Part shown: positions 48,650 to 59,035 of the stretch, piece by piece
Layout: every line of letters begins with the position of its first letter
How positions within the stretch are numbered: the stretch's first letter is position 1
Assembly: GCF_002079055.1 (NCBI RefSeq)
Contig: NC_047493.1
Location: 1,054,001 to 1,118,000, forward strand
Direction of reading: 5' to 3'
DNA length: 64,000 nucleotides
DNA from: Saccharomyces paradoxus
Taxonomy: Eukaryota; Ascomycota; Saccharomycetes; Saccharomycetales; Saccharomycetaceae
Program-made: the position numbers and the translations under genes
Notes under the pieces: model-generated
What the model saw: only the letters and a program-made list of their open reading frames with translations
Databases searched by the model: none
Told to the model about the DNA's origin: nothing

Positions 48650-50666
48650 AATCTTTCGCATTTTTTTCAGTGCGTAGTTTGACGAACAAACGCCGATTTT
48701 TCTTAAATAAATATTTTTGTATATGTGGATGATGATAACGTAAGAGCATTGTTGAAAATCTGTTCGCCATTATAGGTAGATGTGATTTTCTACATGATTT
48801 TCGTACATTATGATATTTTAATGTGTATAATGTGAATTTCAAGTTATTATTGAAACAAAAATAACTCCAGCTCCCCAAATGAAAAAGCTAAGAGACAAGG
48901 ACCTGGTGCAGATGTTAGCGTCGATATTCCATACTCCACTGTATTGGCGTCTCTCGATCAATACATAAAAGACAGTAAAACTGAAGAATAGAGTAGTATG
49001 GCTACAGTATCCTCTGAGTTGTTCGACTACTAGAATACCGTCTTCCCCAAGTTCGACTTCAGAAATTGCGACGCATGGTTCGGATGGTGAACTTACAAAT
49101 CCGCATTTGTATTCGGCGATAATTATGGGATACGAATTGTTGCTTGGTGGAGAAAATCCCTTAAAGAGATATGTCCACTCCTGTTAGTTTAGTAGCTGCC
49201 CACCCCTCTGAAAGAAATCATCATTGTAAACTCGTGTGCATCCTCACGAGCAGTTGCAGTTACAGCCCTTTACTTCGAAGCCTTTCTTATCTCAGTCACT
49301 CTAGTTTCCATTGAATATATGAATCTTCCATTTATATTTTTACAGTCTTCTAACGGTACTGCAGATCCTTGAACATACACAATTGCACCTATAGAGGGAA
49401 ACGTAAAACGTATAACTTGATTTACATTATCAACGAGGAGGAAATCGGTGTCAGTGGGTGCGTTCATGATACAGAGAACATAAAATAGGTATCTGTTTGA
49501 GCAAGGAGTCTGAAGAAACGAAGGTTTTTTTTAATAAAAGCATTGCAGATGTTTCTTTAGCCATATCCTTCTTTTCCGTTCTTATCTTCGAACAAATCTA
49601 TGTCGCCTATGCGACTGGATCTTCGGCTGTAACCACGAATCGGAGGAGCGCGGTTATTCTTTGCCAATGAGCCTATAATCTAAATATGGATATTTACTTA
49701 TCTCCATAGTGACTGCAAGTTCTTTAAAGCAAACTAGGTCATTAGAAAGAGAGACATATTGAATCGGTGAATAGGAAAGCAAAAAGCTTCTCTATATTAT
49801 TAACATTAAACTACCTATCAATTTCATGCCAACGGAAAATATTCAGCATGCCACCATAAGACAGAATTTCTGTATGCCTGCGGCCATTTTTTGTTTCTCT
49901 TTATCTCATAAGAAAAGGAGGAAACATAGCACCGATGGCGGCAAAGGTCCCCTAAGATGTGAAGCTCTGGTGCCGTTCTCGAATTAATTTAGCGACATAA
50001 TAGGCTTAGTCTAGTAGAATTGCCGCCGTTTCAGGACTAGCGCTTCGTAGCACCCTGAATGTACATTTGTCTCGTCAACAACTTTGCTGGCAGTGTATAA
50101 GACTACAAACCCCTACAGTATACGACTCCGATACTTGATAAATCTTTCATTTTTACTATTTTAAGAAAAAAAGGAAATCTACGGTTTCCCCGTAGCAACC
50201 GTTTAGCGTCAAGATTAGCTGACCTCTGAACGAGGATTCAAAGCAAGTTCGGAATTGGCTTTTTATTACTCTTGGCCAAAAGCTGCAGCTGCACTTCTGA
50301 AGGCACCCTAGAGGGCCTCTTTGGAGGTGGCTCCGCTGTGAGGGAACATTCTTGTGCCTTGGAAATGCAATATAGAGTATAGGCAATTGAAGCGCGTGGC
50401 TCGTATACGGAACCTATGAAAAAAGCATCGTTCAAGTACAGAAGCTTCTCCATAGTAATAACAACAATAAGTGTGGGATAACAGTAGCGAATTGAGGCAT
50501 TTCAGATGAAAGATGACTGCCAGGAGATAACTCGTTTGTGCATGGAAAGTTGGCAAGAAATTCATATAAATAGGCCTGCTTTAGTAATCTATCTCTGAGG
50601 TATACGCCTTCATTTCTTTATTTCTAGTTAAAGCTTACATCAGTACTAAAAAAACAAACAAATACA
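48650..50666. other. Maltase-PAU spacer, possible gene relics
   Basis: About 2 kb without a convincing gene; it corresponds in place to the dubious YBR300C region of the reference. At 48878-49190 the plus strand reads protein-like stretches interrupted by stops (for example NCDAWFGW and SAFVFGDNYGIRIVAWW), possibly an unidentified relic. A 65-codon ATG frame lies at 49270-49467 on the minus strand without a recognised domain. The last ~300 bp are the PAU promoter. Confidence 0.45.
50401..50407 (+). promoter_or_regulatory. Upc2/Ecm22-type site (TCGTATA) before PAU
   Basis: Exact TCGTATA sterol/anaerobic response core about 260 bp upstream of the PAU start. PAU and DAN genes are known Upc2 targets, induced without oxygen. 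A TATAAATA box follows at 50565-50572, 95 bp before the ATG. Confidence 0.45.
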
Positions 50667-51029
50667 ATGGTCAAATTAACTTCAATCGCTGCTGGTGTCG
50701 CCGCCATCGCTGCCGGTGCTTCTGCAACCACCACTTTAGCTCAATCTGACGAAAAAGTCAACTTGGTTGAATTGGGTGTCTACGTCTCTGATATCAGAGC
50801 CCACTTGGCCCAATACTACTCCTTCCAAGCCGCTCACCCAACTGAAACCTACCCAGTTGAAATTGCTGAAGCTGTTTTCAACTACGGTGACTTTACCACC
50901 ATGTTGACTGGTATTGCCCCAGACCAAGTCACCAGAATGATCACTGGTGTCCCATGGTACTCCAGCAGATTAAAGCCAGCTATCTCTAGCGCTCTATCCA
51001 AGGACGGCATCTACACCATCGCTAACTAG
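50667..51029 (+). CDS. PAU24: Seripauperin (PAU family), 120 aa
   Basis: Small secreted or wall-associated protein of the PAU family, induced under anaerobic and cold conditions; biochemical role unknown. The N-terminal signal-type segment [20 protein letters not shown] is followed by the family core ([60 protein letters not shown]). Length 120-124 is typical. The symbol PAU24 rests on synteny (maltase, PAU24, COS2 in the S. cerevisiae MAL3 end); PAU paralogues are too alike to tell apart by eye. Complete and unbroken. Confidence 0.95.
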   Translation: MVKLTSIAAGVAAIAAGASATTTLAQSDEKVNLVELGVYVSDIRAHLAQYYSFQAAHPTETYPVEIAEAVFNYGDFTTMLTGIAPDQVTRMITGVPWYSSRLKPAISSALSKDGIYTIAN

Positions 51030-51812
51030 AGATAAGCGCCTTTACGAATGAAACTTTATAGACTGAAAAGTAACGAAAAAACTAAAAAAAAAGTTTTTTT
51101 TTTTTTTTTGATAGTATAAATAGTTGATTATATGTAAGCGTATATTAATAGTATTACTACTGATCAATTGCTGTATTTATGAACAATTTGGCGGGGCAGG
51201 ATGAGATTAGAGACGTAAATTCTCTCTTCCTTTTGTGGCACTTTTCGACGTGGGTACGCTTCAGCGGCGTGGGTATTAATGTGTAGAAAAATGCTGGTAT
51301 TTTGGGTTATCCTTCCAGAAAACCAGTCGATGCCATCATTAATACAAGAGTTTATATTCAAATCAGAATTATATGGCTTTAATTTCTTTCATCTTTCCCC
51401 TAAAAATAGATCGCTTCTTTTTTTAGGGCGTCGCCTCGGAGTTGTTCGTTGCACATGTGTCACTTTTAAGATTAAAGTTGTAGATCATGGATTCTTTTCG
51501 GGGCAGGAGGGTTTTAATTTAGTATTCGGTACAATACTTGATCTTAGAGCTTTCAATACATTTCTTGGTTAACAAAAATGTAGAAAAAAAAAGCGTTGTG
51601 TGAAAGAGTCCGATTGTAACTAATACACAGTAAAACTATTTATCATTTGAGGATTGAGCTGTCGTATTTTTTGCCGGTTTATTGATGATATTCTGGACCG
51701 CGCCACGCTGTGTACATAAGCGTTAACCTGGATTTTAGGGTATCCAATAAAATATGGTAGTTAGATCTAATGAAGTACGAATCTACAAATTTTTGGTTTG
51801 AAAAGGGCATGC
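51030..51812. other. PAU-COS spacer
   Basis: About 780 bp. An A-run directly followed by a long T-run (about 51080-51110) sits just after PAU and could form a hairpin or help termination. Otherwise only short, unconvincing frames. Confidence 0.5.
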
Positions 51813-52844
51813 TCATTTCTTCACTAAAGACTCGTCGCTGCGGGATACGTGTGCTTCTTTAATATATGGCCAAAGTTCCACGTCCAACAATTTATCAAAG
51901 AGAGATCTCTTTGGAGATAAAAGACTGTAAAAGTGGTGGTCAAAAAACCGTCTGCAATCAACCCCGTCGAAAAAGAACCTTTCGTTCCTCCAAACTTTCA
52001 TTTCAAACAAGTACCCATTCATTTTCTTTGCAATCTCATCCCAACCATTAACACTACTATCTTGTTCATTTATAATAGTTGACAAGAACTGCATCTTGCG
52101 TTCCGTTTTCATAGTCGAAACCCTCTGATTTTTGAAACAACTTACCTTGATGAATGATATCCCCCCAGGAAACAAAATACGATGTAGAAGGCCACAATTT
52201 CTTGTCACGTAGATAGTGAACGGTACAGAAAGGAAGAGAGGCAAACAATCGAGACTGAATATCCCCTTGGGAACCCCAGGTAAGCTTAAACCGGTGAGCT
52301 TACTTGGGAGACTGAACGTCTTCGAGGTCAACGGGGCTCCATGCTTTCTCTGTATTAAACATCTTCCACAGTTTCTCTATTTCTGTAAAATAAACTTGCA
52401 AGGCCTCTTCGGTGTAAGGAACGGAACCTTTAAATGACTTAACCTTGGCAGCTTCGTCCTTCTTCAGAAAGAATGGTTCGAGAAGAGCTCTTCTGAACGC
52501 TTCTTGGCAGTCCGCAGCATTGAAAAAAAAGTACTTAGTATTCCAAGCTTTGATTTCATAAAAGCACGAATTTAGATTTGTAGCATAACTTCCCAATCAT
52601 GGATGTGCCTGCCTGGTGTAGTTTTAGCAATTTCTTTGGAAAACTGAGTGAGTTGTTTAGATAAAGAACGTCTATAAGAAAGTACCGCAGTAACGGGTAC
52701 AAATATTGACCCTAGAAAAAAAAGAAGAAATGAAACTATAAATAGGTAAATCAAATTGGTGGATATTTTCCACCAAACCATGACTGGTAACCATAATAAT
52801 ATCCAGGTACGAAACACCAAGGATTTGAAGGACTCATAAAACAT
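51813..52844 (-). pseudogene. COS family pseudogene, 5' end lost
   Basis: Three adjoining minus-strand frames together cover a COS (DUP380) protein: SFKSLVFRTWILLWLPVMVWWKIS and the second membrane segment with SLSKQLTQF (52572-52844); AWNTKYFFFNAADCQEAFRRALLEPF and FNTEKAWSPVDLED (52300-52596); MQFLSTIINEQ, GWDEIAKKMN and VELWPYIKEAHVSR (51813-52331). At least two, probably four or more, frameshifts separate them. The first ~35 codons are absent, replaced at 52851 by a delta LTR. Cos proteins help sort membrane proteins into endosomal vesicles; this copy cannot make one. Its place after PAU matches COS2 in the reference. Unlike the array copies, it has many substitutions and is a true old relic. 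Confidence 0.9.
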
Positions 52845-52850
52845 CCATGT

Positions 52851-53184
52851 TGTTGGAATGAATTTCCAATATCACCTATTTACTAGTATTCATGTTAGTA
52901 GTATATTATCACATGCGGTGTAAGAAGATGACATAAGGATTGAGAAACAGCCATCAAATTTAGTGGAAGCTGAGACGCGAGGATTGATAATGTAATAGGA
53001 AAAAATGAATGACAACATATAAAATGGAAGAAGAAATAATGATACTATTATGTAGAATTATCAACGCCCTTTTGTGGATTTATATATCCTCGAGGAGAAT
53101 TTCTAGTATATTCTGTATACTTAATATTATAATCTTCAACAACTATGGAATCCCAAAATTATCCGATTGTTCACCAATTTCTCA
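52851..53184 (+). mobile_element. Solo delta LTR (Ty1/Ty2 family), 334 bp
   Basis: Begins TGTTGGAATG and ends TTTCTCA, 334 bp, the normal delta length, with the familiar internal segments (AGTGGAAGCTGA, GGATTGATAATGTAATAGG, ATATCCTCGAGGAGAA, TTCTGTATAC). There is no internal Ty sequence on either side. The 5-bp flanks differ (CATGT left, AAAAA right), so no target-site duplication is visible. Moderately diverged from modern Ty1 LTRs, hence old. It abuts the truncated COS gene. Confidence 0.9.
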
Positions 53185-54601
53185 AAAAAATCTCATTGAT
53201 GTTCTCTTAATGGATTGCCCCCCTGAGTTGTACCCTGGACCCATTGACTTTGACTGGTAGTGTCAGAACAATCCGAAATGATTCAAAATTGGTTGGTCCC
53301 CTTGTTTTTTGTTTTGTATCCATCCAATGGTATGATTCTTTATATTTTATTAAACTTATACTCGGGCAATCTTAAAATAGCTGCTTTGACGAACGCTTAT
53401 AAGTACATACAGAAATTGGAAATCATTATCGCTTATGTTCTGTGACCCACTAATTGCATTCTTCCTTACGTAAAAAAACCTAAAACTAACCAACAAACTG
53501 CTATGGAAGATGGTAGATACGTCCATACCAAGGACGATAACTCAATTTGTAATACTCCAAAAAAATTTCATCAAAAATCAGCTCCAAATTGGCAACTGTT
53601 TAACTTGCGTTTCTCGATTACTTGATATCCCTTTTCGTGAACATCATGACAAAACGAAATGAGAAACGACCTTTCCTTTCCATTAATCATTAGTAATTAA
53701 ACATTTCTTAACTTCTTTTCGATCAATTACAATATATGTATACTTGCGTGTACATTGCAATTTTACTTAACCATGCACAGCAGAGGCTCTTCTACTTTAC
53801 TATAATATGTTTACAACAAAGTTATAAAGAGTTTTCTCAAACCTTTTCCATGGTGAATGGATAATTAAGGGTTCGAATCAATGTTATGAAGAATTCCAAG
53901 TTAATCGACGAAAAGCGTTTGGACAGGAATTATATAAACGTGAACATGAAAAATATTCATTAAACACTCCACATCGATCGTATTATAGTGTTTTAATAAA
54001 TGTTTGTATTTGAACCAAATTTTCAACATTTGTTCTACATTGATAAAATCATGGTTTTAGTATAGTGGAACATACGCCCAAGTTATCCTAGTAGAAGACC
54101 GCCATATTGTGCTCATAATCGGGAACAATGAAAATAACACCCTAACAATTGCTGAAACTTGTCGTACACGATCCCTAATTACATTATCAAGCATTCAGCA
54201 TTGGTCAATACCTCAATACCTCGACAAGAAAAAGGAAATAGACGCGTGTATGTCAAGGCGTTAAAAAGGGTATCAGACCTAGTGCTCGCGTCTTGCCTTC
54301 CCAATTTGTTGAACATCTTTGACATATAATTTGATTTTGAAATAGTTATTGGATTTCCATTTTAAATAAAGGCTCTATCATTAACTATACAGAATATACT
54401 AGTAACGTGAATACTAGTCGATAGACGATAAATAAATACTTTTTCCAATAAAATCTAAATGCATGCAAGTACATAAATAAGCGAAAATATCTGACCGTAA
54501 TAATATTCACACCATGTATATAAATAAATGAAAAATTCGGCTTTTAACTTATATATTAACTATAAAAAAGACAACGTTGTGCTGTGCTTACAGGAACAAT
54601 A
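53185..54601. other. Delta-ARR1 spacer, no gene seen
   Basis: About 1.4 kb of AT-rich sequence. Frames of 61 codons (53260-53445, GTG start) and 90 codons overlapping ARR1 are unconvincing. No tRNA or further LTR recognised. Confidence 0.5.
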
Positions 54602-55486
54602 TTATAATCTTGACGAAAAGACCTTAATGAAATGCTTGAGGCTAATTAAAATATCAAAATTAGAACAGGTAGCACTTTTCTTAAGTTCTGTTCCCAAAAT
54701 TTCAAGGTCAAATGTGTTAACCTTTGGATGTACTTTCATAAAACTCCAAATATCCATCGCACTTAATAGAACGTCCCCTCCAAAACCATCCGCTGTATAA
54801 TACTGTCTTGAATGGAAACCCTGCCTAATCACCATGCTTGCTGCCGCTGTTTCTATTGCATTAGTGTTTTCAGTAATGAAATTATTTGGCTCCTTTATTT
54901 CAGTCCCACTAAACTTCAAAAAGGAACTATCAAGTTCCCCATTGAAGTCACCAAATGTATGAATCTCACTCATTGCATCATTTAGAAAAGAATAGCCTGG
55001 TATGTCATTTGAGAGATTTCTACAGCCTATGGGATAGAAGGACCGATCAAAGGAATTCAACGGTGACGGCACTGTACAATTCTTTCCAACACACACTGAG
55101 AGCAGTTGCTTGAAAAATACGTAGCATTGCTGTATTTCAAGGGAATTATATGTGGAGGAAAGAACCACACTACCATCGAGAGTGTTACATGTGGGCGGTT
55201 TTTCTTCACAACAGGCCTTACTAATGTTCCGTTCATCAGAAGGCGTGTTCCTCTCAGTCAAAAGACTCCTCAGCATAAAATGGAGAAGTTCATTTTCCTT
55301 CTTTAATATGTGAATTTGATCATTTGTTACCGTTAGCTGAGCTTCTTTCTTCTCTAGTTCTTCTAATCTTTCCAACTTTCGTTTTCTAAATGCGTTTTGG
55401 GATGCTCTAAGTTGCGCAGCTCTCTTATTTTTAGGTGGAGTAAGTGAAGGCTTCCTACCGCCTTTTCTTCCACGCGGTTTTGCCAT
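54602..55486 (-). CDS. ARR1: Arr1/Yap8 bZIP activator of arsenic resistance (294 aa)
   Basis: AP-1-like bZIP transcription factor, 294 residues as in S. cerevisiae Arr1. Basic region about residues 20-40 (KRAAQLRASQNAFRKRKLERLEELE, Yap type with FRKRK) followed by a leucine-rich coiled coil to ~75. The three cysteines known to bind arsenite, C132, C137 and C274, are all present. It activates ARR2 and ARR3 through the TGATTAATAATCA site found at 56213-56225. The ATG is at 55486-55484. It lies 211 bp downstream of ARR2 in the same direction. Confidence 0.96.
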   Translation of the reverse strand: MAKPRGRKGGRKPSLTPPKNKRAAQLRASQNAFRKRKLERLEELEKKEAQLTVTNDQIHILKKENELLHFMLRSLLTERNTPSDERNISKACCEEKPPTCNTLDGSVVLSSTYNSLEIQQCYVFFKQLLSVCVGKNCTVPSPLNSFDRSFYPIGCRNLSNDIPGYSFLNDAMSEIHTFGDFNGELDSSFLKFSGTEIKEPNNFITENTNAIETAAASMVIRQGFHSRQYYTADGFGGDVLLSAMDIWSFMKVHPKVNTFDLEILGTELKKSATCSNFDILISLKHFIKVFSSRL

Positions 55487-55697
55487 TATCTTAGGTCACT
55501 TATCTTCCGTTTTGACATGTTTTTTCAACGGCCGCTCCTTAAAGACCATCCGCATTCTAGAATTATATACTAATATGATTTTGCAAAGATAACAAGAAAA
55601 GAAACGAAAAAAAAAAAATGGAATTAAAAAGTTTTGCAGTACATAAAATATTGAAAAGACTTTTACTTTAATGCTGGAACAATAAAAGTTGAGCAGC

Positions 55698-56090
55698 TCA
55701 ACCACTAGCAATCAATTTAAGGTTACTCCTTCTACAATGGGTCTCCCAAGCGTAGAAACCTCCAACGAGGATGCAACTCTCAAACTTACTTGTAATATCT
55801 TGTTCTTGTAAGTAGGTTTCGAATTTAGCAGCAACTTTTGGTCCCCTATTCCTGGACCCAGTACAATGAAATATCACTTTGACGAATTGAGAATTTGAGA
55901 AAGTATCCGATAGACCTGTAATTAATTGATTCAGTTGCTTCTCTGTAATCTGTGCTGTTACTGGAACATGCCAAGCGTTTGTAATATGATCACGTGCAAA
56001 ATCTTCTCTCCGAAGATCAACAACTTGGAAATCCTTCCTCTGATTTTCAATTAGACCCTCGAGTTGCCTAGAGGTTATGAAACTTACCAT
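55698..56090 (-). CDS. ARR2: Arsenate reductase (130 aa)
   Basis: Rhodanese/Cdc25-fold arsenate reductase that turns arsenate into arsenite with glutathione and glutaredoxin. The CX5R active-site loop is intact: C76 and R82 in FHCTGSRNRG. Length 130 equals S. cerevisiae Arr2. ATG at 56090-56088. Divergent from ARR3 across 251 bp. Confidence 0.96.
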   Translation of the reverse strand: MVSFITSRQLEGLIENQRKDFQVVDLRREDFARDHITNAWHVPVTAQITEKQLNQLITGLSDTFSNSQFVKVIFHCTGSRNRGPKVAAKFETYLQEQDITSKFESCILVGGFYAWETHCRRSNLKLIASG

Positions 56091-56212
56091 TACGCTTACT
56101 GGGTTATCAAATTTTCCTCAATATTAGTTTGTTATACATTAGTTTTTATACCAACTTTTCAAAAGTGTTGATTTAAAATCAAATTTTGAAAGCTCCTAAT
56201 TATCTTTTTGTT

Positions 56213-56225
56213 TGATTAATAATCA
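56213..56225. promoter_or_regulatory. Arr1 binding site between ARR2 and ARR3
   Basis: TGATTAATAATCA, exactly the 13-bp pseudo-palindrome known for Arr1 (Yap8). It lies 123 bp from the ARR2 ATG and 117 bp from the ARR3 ATG, so one site can serve both genes. Confidence 0.85.
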
Positions 56226-56341
56226 ACTTTAGCGGCAACGATCCTTACGTAATTATAATGTAAACGGAAAAGAACATAAATGAATGCTCTCGTTGTAATT
56301 CAAGAGAACCCAATCAACAAATCATCAGCGTAAGTAGAGTA

Positions 56342-57556
56342 ATGTCAGAAGATCAAAAAAGTGAAAATTCGGTACCTTCTAAGGTTAATATGGTGAATCG
56401 CACCGATATACTGATTACCATCAAGTCATTGTCATGGCTTGACTTGATGTTGCCATTTACTATAATTCTCTCCATAATCATTGCAGTAATAATTTCCGTC
56501 TATGTGCCTTCTTCCCGTCACACTTTTGACGCTGAAGGTCATCCCAATCTGATGGGAGTGTCCATTCCTTTGACTGTTGGTATGATTGTAATGATGATTC
56601 CCCCAATCTGTAAAGTTTCCTGGGAGTCTATTCACAAGTACTTCTACAAGAGCTATGTAAGGAAGCAACTAGCCCTCTCGTTATTTTTGAATTGGGTCAT
56701 CGGTCCTTTGTTGATGACAGCATTGGCGTGGATGGCGCTATTCGATTATAAGGAATACCGTCAAGGCATTATTATGATCGGAGTAGCTAGATGCATTGCC
56801 ATGGTGCTGATTTTGAATCAGATTGCTGGAGGAGACAATGATCTCTGCGTCGTGCTTGTTATTACGAACTCGCTTTTACAGATGGTATTATATGCACCAT
56901 TGCAGATATTTTACTGTTATGTTATTTCTCATGACCACCTGAATACTTCAAATAGGGTATTATTCGAAGAGGTTGCAAAGTCCGTCGGAGTTTTTCTCGG
57001 CATACCACTGGGAATTGGCATTACCATACGCTTGGCAAGTCTTACCATAGTTGGTAAAAGTAATTATGAAAAGTACATTTTGAGATTTATTTCTCCATGG
57101 GCAACGATCGGATTTCATTACACTTTATTTGTTATTTTTATTAGTAGAGGTTATCAATTTATCCACGAAATTGGTTCTGCAATATTGTGTTTTGTCCCAT
57201 TGGTGCTTTACTTCTTTATTGCATGGTTTTCGACCTTCGCATTAATGAGGTACTTATCAATATCTAGGAGTGATACACAAAGAGAATGTAGTTGTGACCA
57301 AGAACTACTTTTAAAGAGGGTCTGGGGAAGAAAGTCTTGTGAAGCTAGCTTTTCTATTACGATGACGCAATGCTTCACTATGGCTTCAAATAATTTTGAA
57401 CTATCCCTGGCAATTGCTATTTCCTTATATGGTAACAATAGCAAGCAAGCAATAGCTGCAACATTTGGGCCGTTGCTAGAAGTTCCAATTTTATTAATTT
57501 TGGCAATAGTCGCGAGGATCCTCAAACCATATTATATATGGAACAATAGAAATTAA
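56342..57556 (+). CDS. ARR3: Plasma-membrane arsenite exporter Acr3 (404 aa)
   Basis: ACR3-family arsenite (and antimonite) efflux transporter, ten predicted membrane segments, 404 residues as in S. cerevisiae. Cysteines C90 and C169, known to matter for activity, are present, as is the PPICK segment and the ARCIAMV motif. One notable change: residue 158 is Leu (TTG) in LILNQIAGG, where I recall a conserved Trp in the S. cerevisiae protein. Otherwise I see only scattered conservative differences. Divergent from ARR2, sharing the Arr1 site. Confidence 0.96.
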   Translation: MSEDQKSENSVPSKVNMVNRTDILITIKSLSWLDLMLPFTIILSIIIAVIISVYVPSSRHTFDAEGHPNLMGVSIPLTVGMIVMMIPPICKVSWESIHKYFYKSYVRKQLALSLFLNWVIGPLLMTALAWMALFDYKEYRQGIIMIGVARCIAMVLILNQIAGGDNDLCVVLVITNSLLQMVLYAPLQIFYCYVISHDHLNTSNRVLFEEVAKSVGVFLGIPLGIGITIRLASLTIVGKSNYEKYILRFISPWATIGFHYTLFVIFISRGYQFIHEIGSAILCFVPLVLYFFIAWFSTFALMRYLSISRSDTQRECSCDQELLLKRVWGRKSCEASFSITMTQCFTMASNNFELSLAIAISLYGNNSKQAIAATFGPLLEVPILLILAIVARILKPYYIWNNRN

Positions 57557-58439
57557 CTGTTAACTCACCAAAGAATTACTTGCGCACCAATGAATGATGC
57601 CACTTATAACTCTATATTAATGCAAGTTCACCCTAAAAACAGATAAAATTGACAATTTTTTTTGAAGGACAACTGATTGATCTTAGTGATGGTTAGGATG
57701 AAAAAATGGGTTTGTTCAAGCCATCCCGCATCATTCAAAAACTCCGCACAGTATTGAAGTTCAGTAAGAAGGGGCGTAATCTTTTTATTGCATTTTTGAA
57801 AGTCTAATGAACTCAAGTGGCAAACAGCGTTATGTACATCACTTCTAAATACAATGTCTTTGAATTAGTAACTCGCTGAAAAATTATTATTGCGTATTGT
57901 ATGTCATTCTTGAGATTTTCCTGCAAGATGAGTAATGCTTTAAGCTCAAGTATTGCAAGCCCGATGGAATAGCACATGGTGATGGTACGACAATGGTTTC
58001 ATAGATCATTCGTATCATAATGGAATTCGTGAATCTAGTGTCTAATTAAAATTAACGTGGTGAAATAGGACAGGGTAAGCTTATGTCATAGTACCCGCAT
58101 AAGTATGTGTAGCTGCCATTTTATAATACATGAAGTTGAAGTCATTAGGATGAAGAGGTGACATATAATGTTTCAGGATGGTGCCAGTATAAGTTTGGGG
58201 TATCATGGAGCGGCATTCGTTTTAGCAAATGACAGTATTGTATAGTACTGTCTGTATGATTATCAGTTGAGTTGGTGAGATGAAGTAAAGATATTATAGC
58301 ATCTGCGTTAATGTGTGTTGCTATTATAGTATAGCATAGTGGTGTTATATAGTGGCACCGGGAATGAGTACAGGGAGTAAGAAGATCTTGTATTTGCGTT
58401 TGAATAACGACATGAGGACACGTCTTATGTCGCGATTAT
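57557..58439. other. ARR3 to X-element spacer
   Basis: About 880 bp of subtelomeric sequence with no convincing gene. The distal part begins to resemble the proximal flank of X elements (T-rich, purine-skewed on the plus strand). Confidence 0.5.
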
Positions 58440-58503
58440 TAGGCTGAAATTGCAAGCATAAACTATTCGATATCAAAGATACGACAAGACCATGTGTGCA
58501 TAT

Positions 58504-58514
58504 TTTTATGTTTA
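58504..58514 (+). promoter_or_regulatory. ARS consensus sequence in the X core
   Basis: TTTTATGTTTA matches WTTTAYRTTTW at 11 of 11 positions. X cores carry a known ACS at this place. A candidate replication origin and ORC site. Confidence 0.75.
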
Positions 58515-58722
58515 GGTGATTTTAGTGGTGAATATTTGGTAGCAACTATATTAATATATATAAAATGGGTAGTGGGTATTTGTATGAAAACGTTATAAAA
58601 CATGAAGTTGAGAGTATTTATATGATAACTGAGGTTGTGTGATCAGTTATAGATATTAAAATGTGGATAATCGTGGGTGTTATGGGTAAATGGCACAGGG
58701 TATAAACCGCTGAGGCAAGTGC

Positions 58723-58735
58723 CGTGTATGGTGAT
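58723..58735 (-). promoter_or_regulatory. Abf1 site in the X core
   Basis: CGT-N5-GTGAT on the plus strand is a perfect reverse match to RTCRY-N5-ACG. This is the known Abf1 position of X cores. Confidence 0.75.
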
Positions 58736-58975
58736 GTGGTGATGTATATGGTACTGGTCAACTGAGAGATGGCCTTGGTGTAGAGTATTATGGCGGGTAA
58801 GTTGAGAGTGATGTGTTCTATAGCGTCCGTGTGCATATGCGATATCGTTAAATAAATAAAAGGTGAGTATGGTAGATTTAGGAATGTGGTAGTGGTAGTT
58901 GGAGGTGGTATTGTTTGGGGATGTGAAAGGTATAGTGGAGAGGTTGATAGTGTGGCAGGGTAAGTTGCTTCTTGT

Positions 58976-59033
58976 ATTGTTTACGTTAGATTTGTTTACA
59001 TTTGATTTGTTTACGTTTGATCTGTTTACATGT
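58976..59033 (+). repeat. 15-bp tandem repeat with forkhead-like and ACS-like cores
   Basis: Four units with GTTTAC starting at 58979, 58994, 59009 and 59024, exactly 15 bp apart, each roughly TTTGTTTACRTTTGA. The first three contain TTGTTTAC, the reverse of the Fkh1/2 consensus GTAAACAA; the fourth is CTGTTTAC. Copies 2 and 3 also contain TTTAYRTTT, the core of the ARS consensus. Confidence 0.8.
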
Positions 59034-59035
59034 GG

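Larger units (their letters stand above)
58440..59035 (+). repeat. Subtelomeric X element, core
   Basis: Aligns by eye with the conserved X core of S. cerevisiae chromosome ends, in the orientation expected at a right telomere: TATTTTTATGTTTAGGTGAT, GGTAGCAACTA, GTGGATAATC, GGGTAAATGGCACAGGGTAT, CCGCTGAGGCAAGTGCCGTG, ACTGAGAGATGG and CGTCCGTGTGC in order. It contains a perfect ARS consensus, an Abf1 site and a Reb1 site (CGGGTAA, 58794-58800). X cores act as weak origins and silencing relays. Edges are approximate. Confidence 0.88.

Noticed and set aside
53870-53880. GGTTCGAATCA, a near-perfect tRNA B box
   Set aside because: The bases on either side do not pair as a T-stem, and no A box or acceptor stem is visible.
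54528-54800. 90-codon plus-strand frame at the ARR1 3' end
   Set aside because: Largely antisense to ARR1, with no domain.
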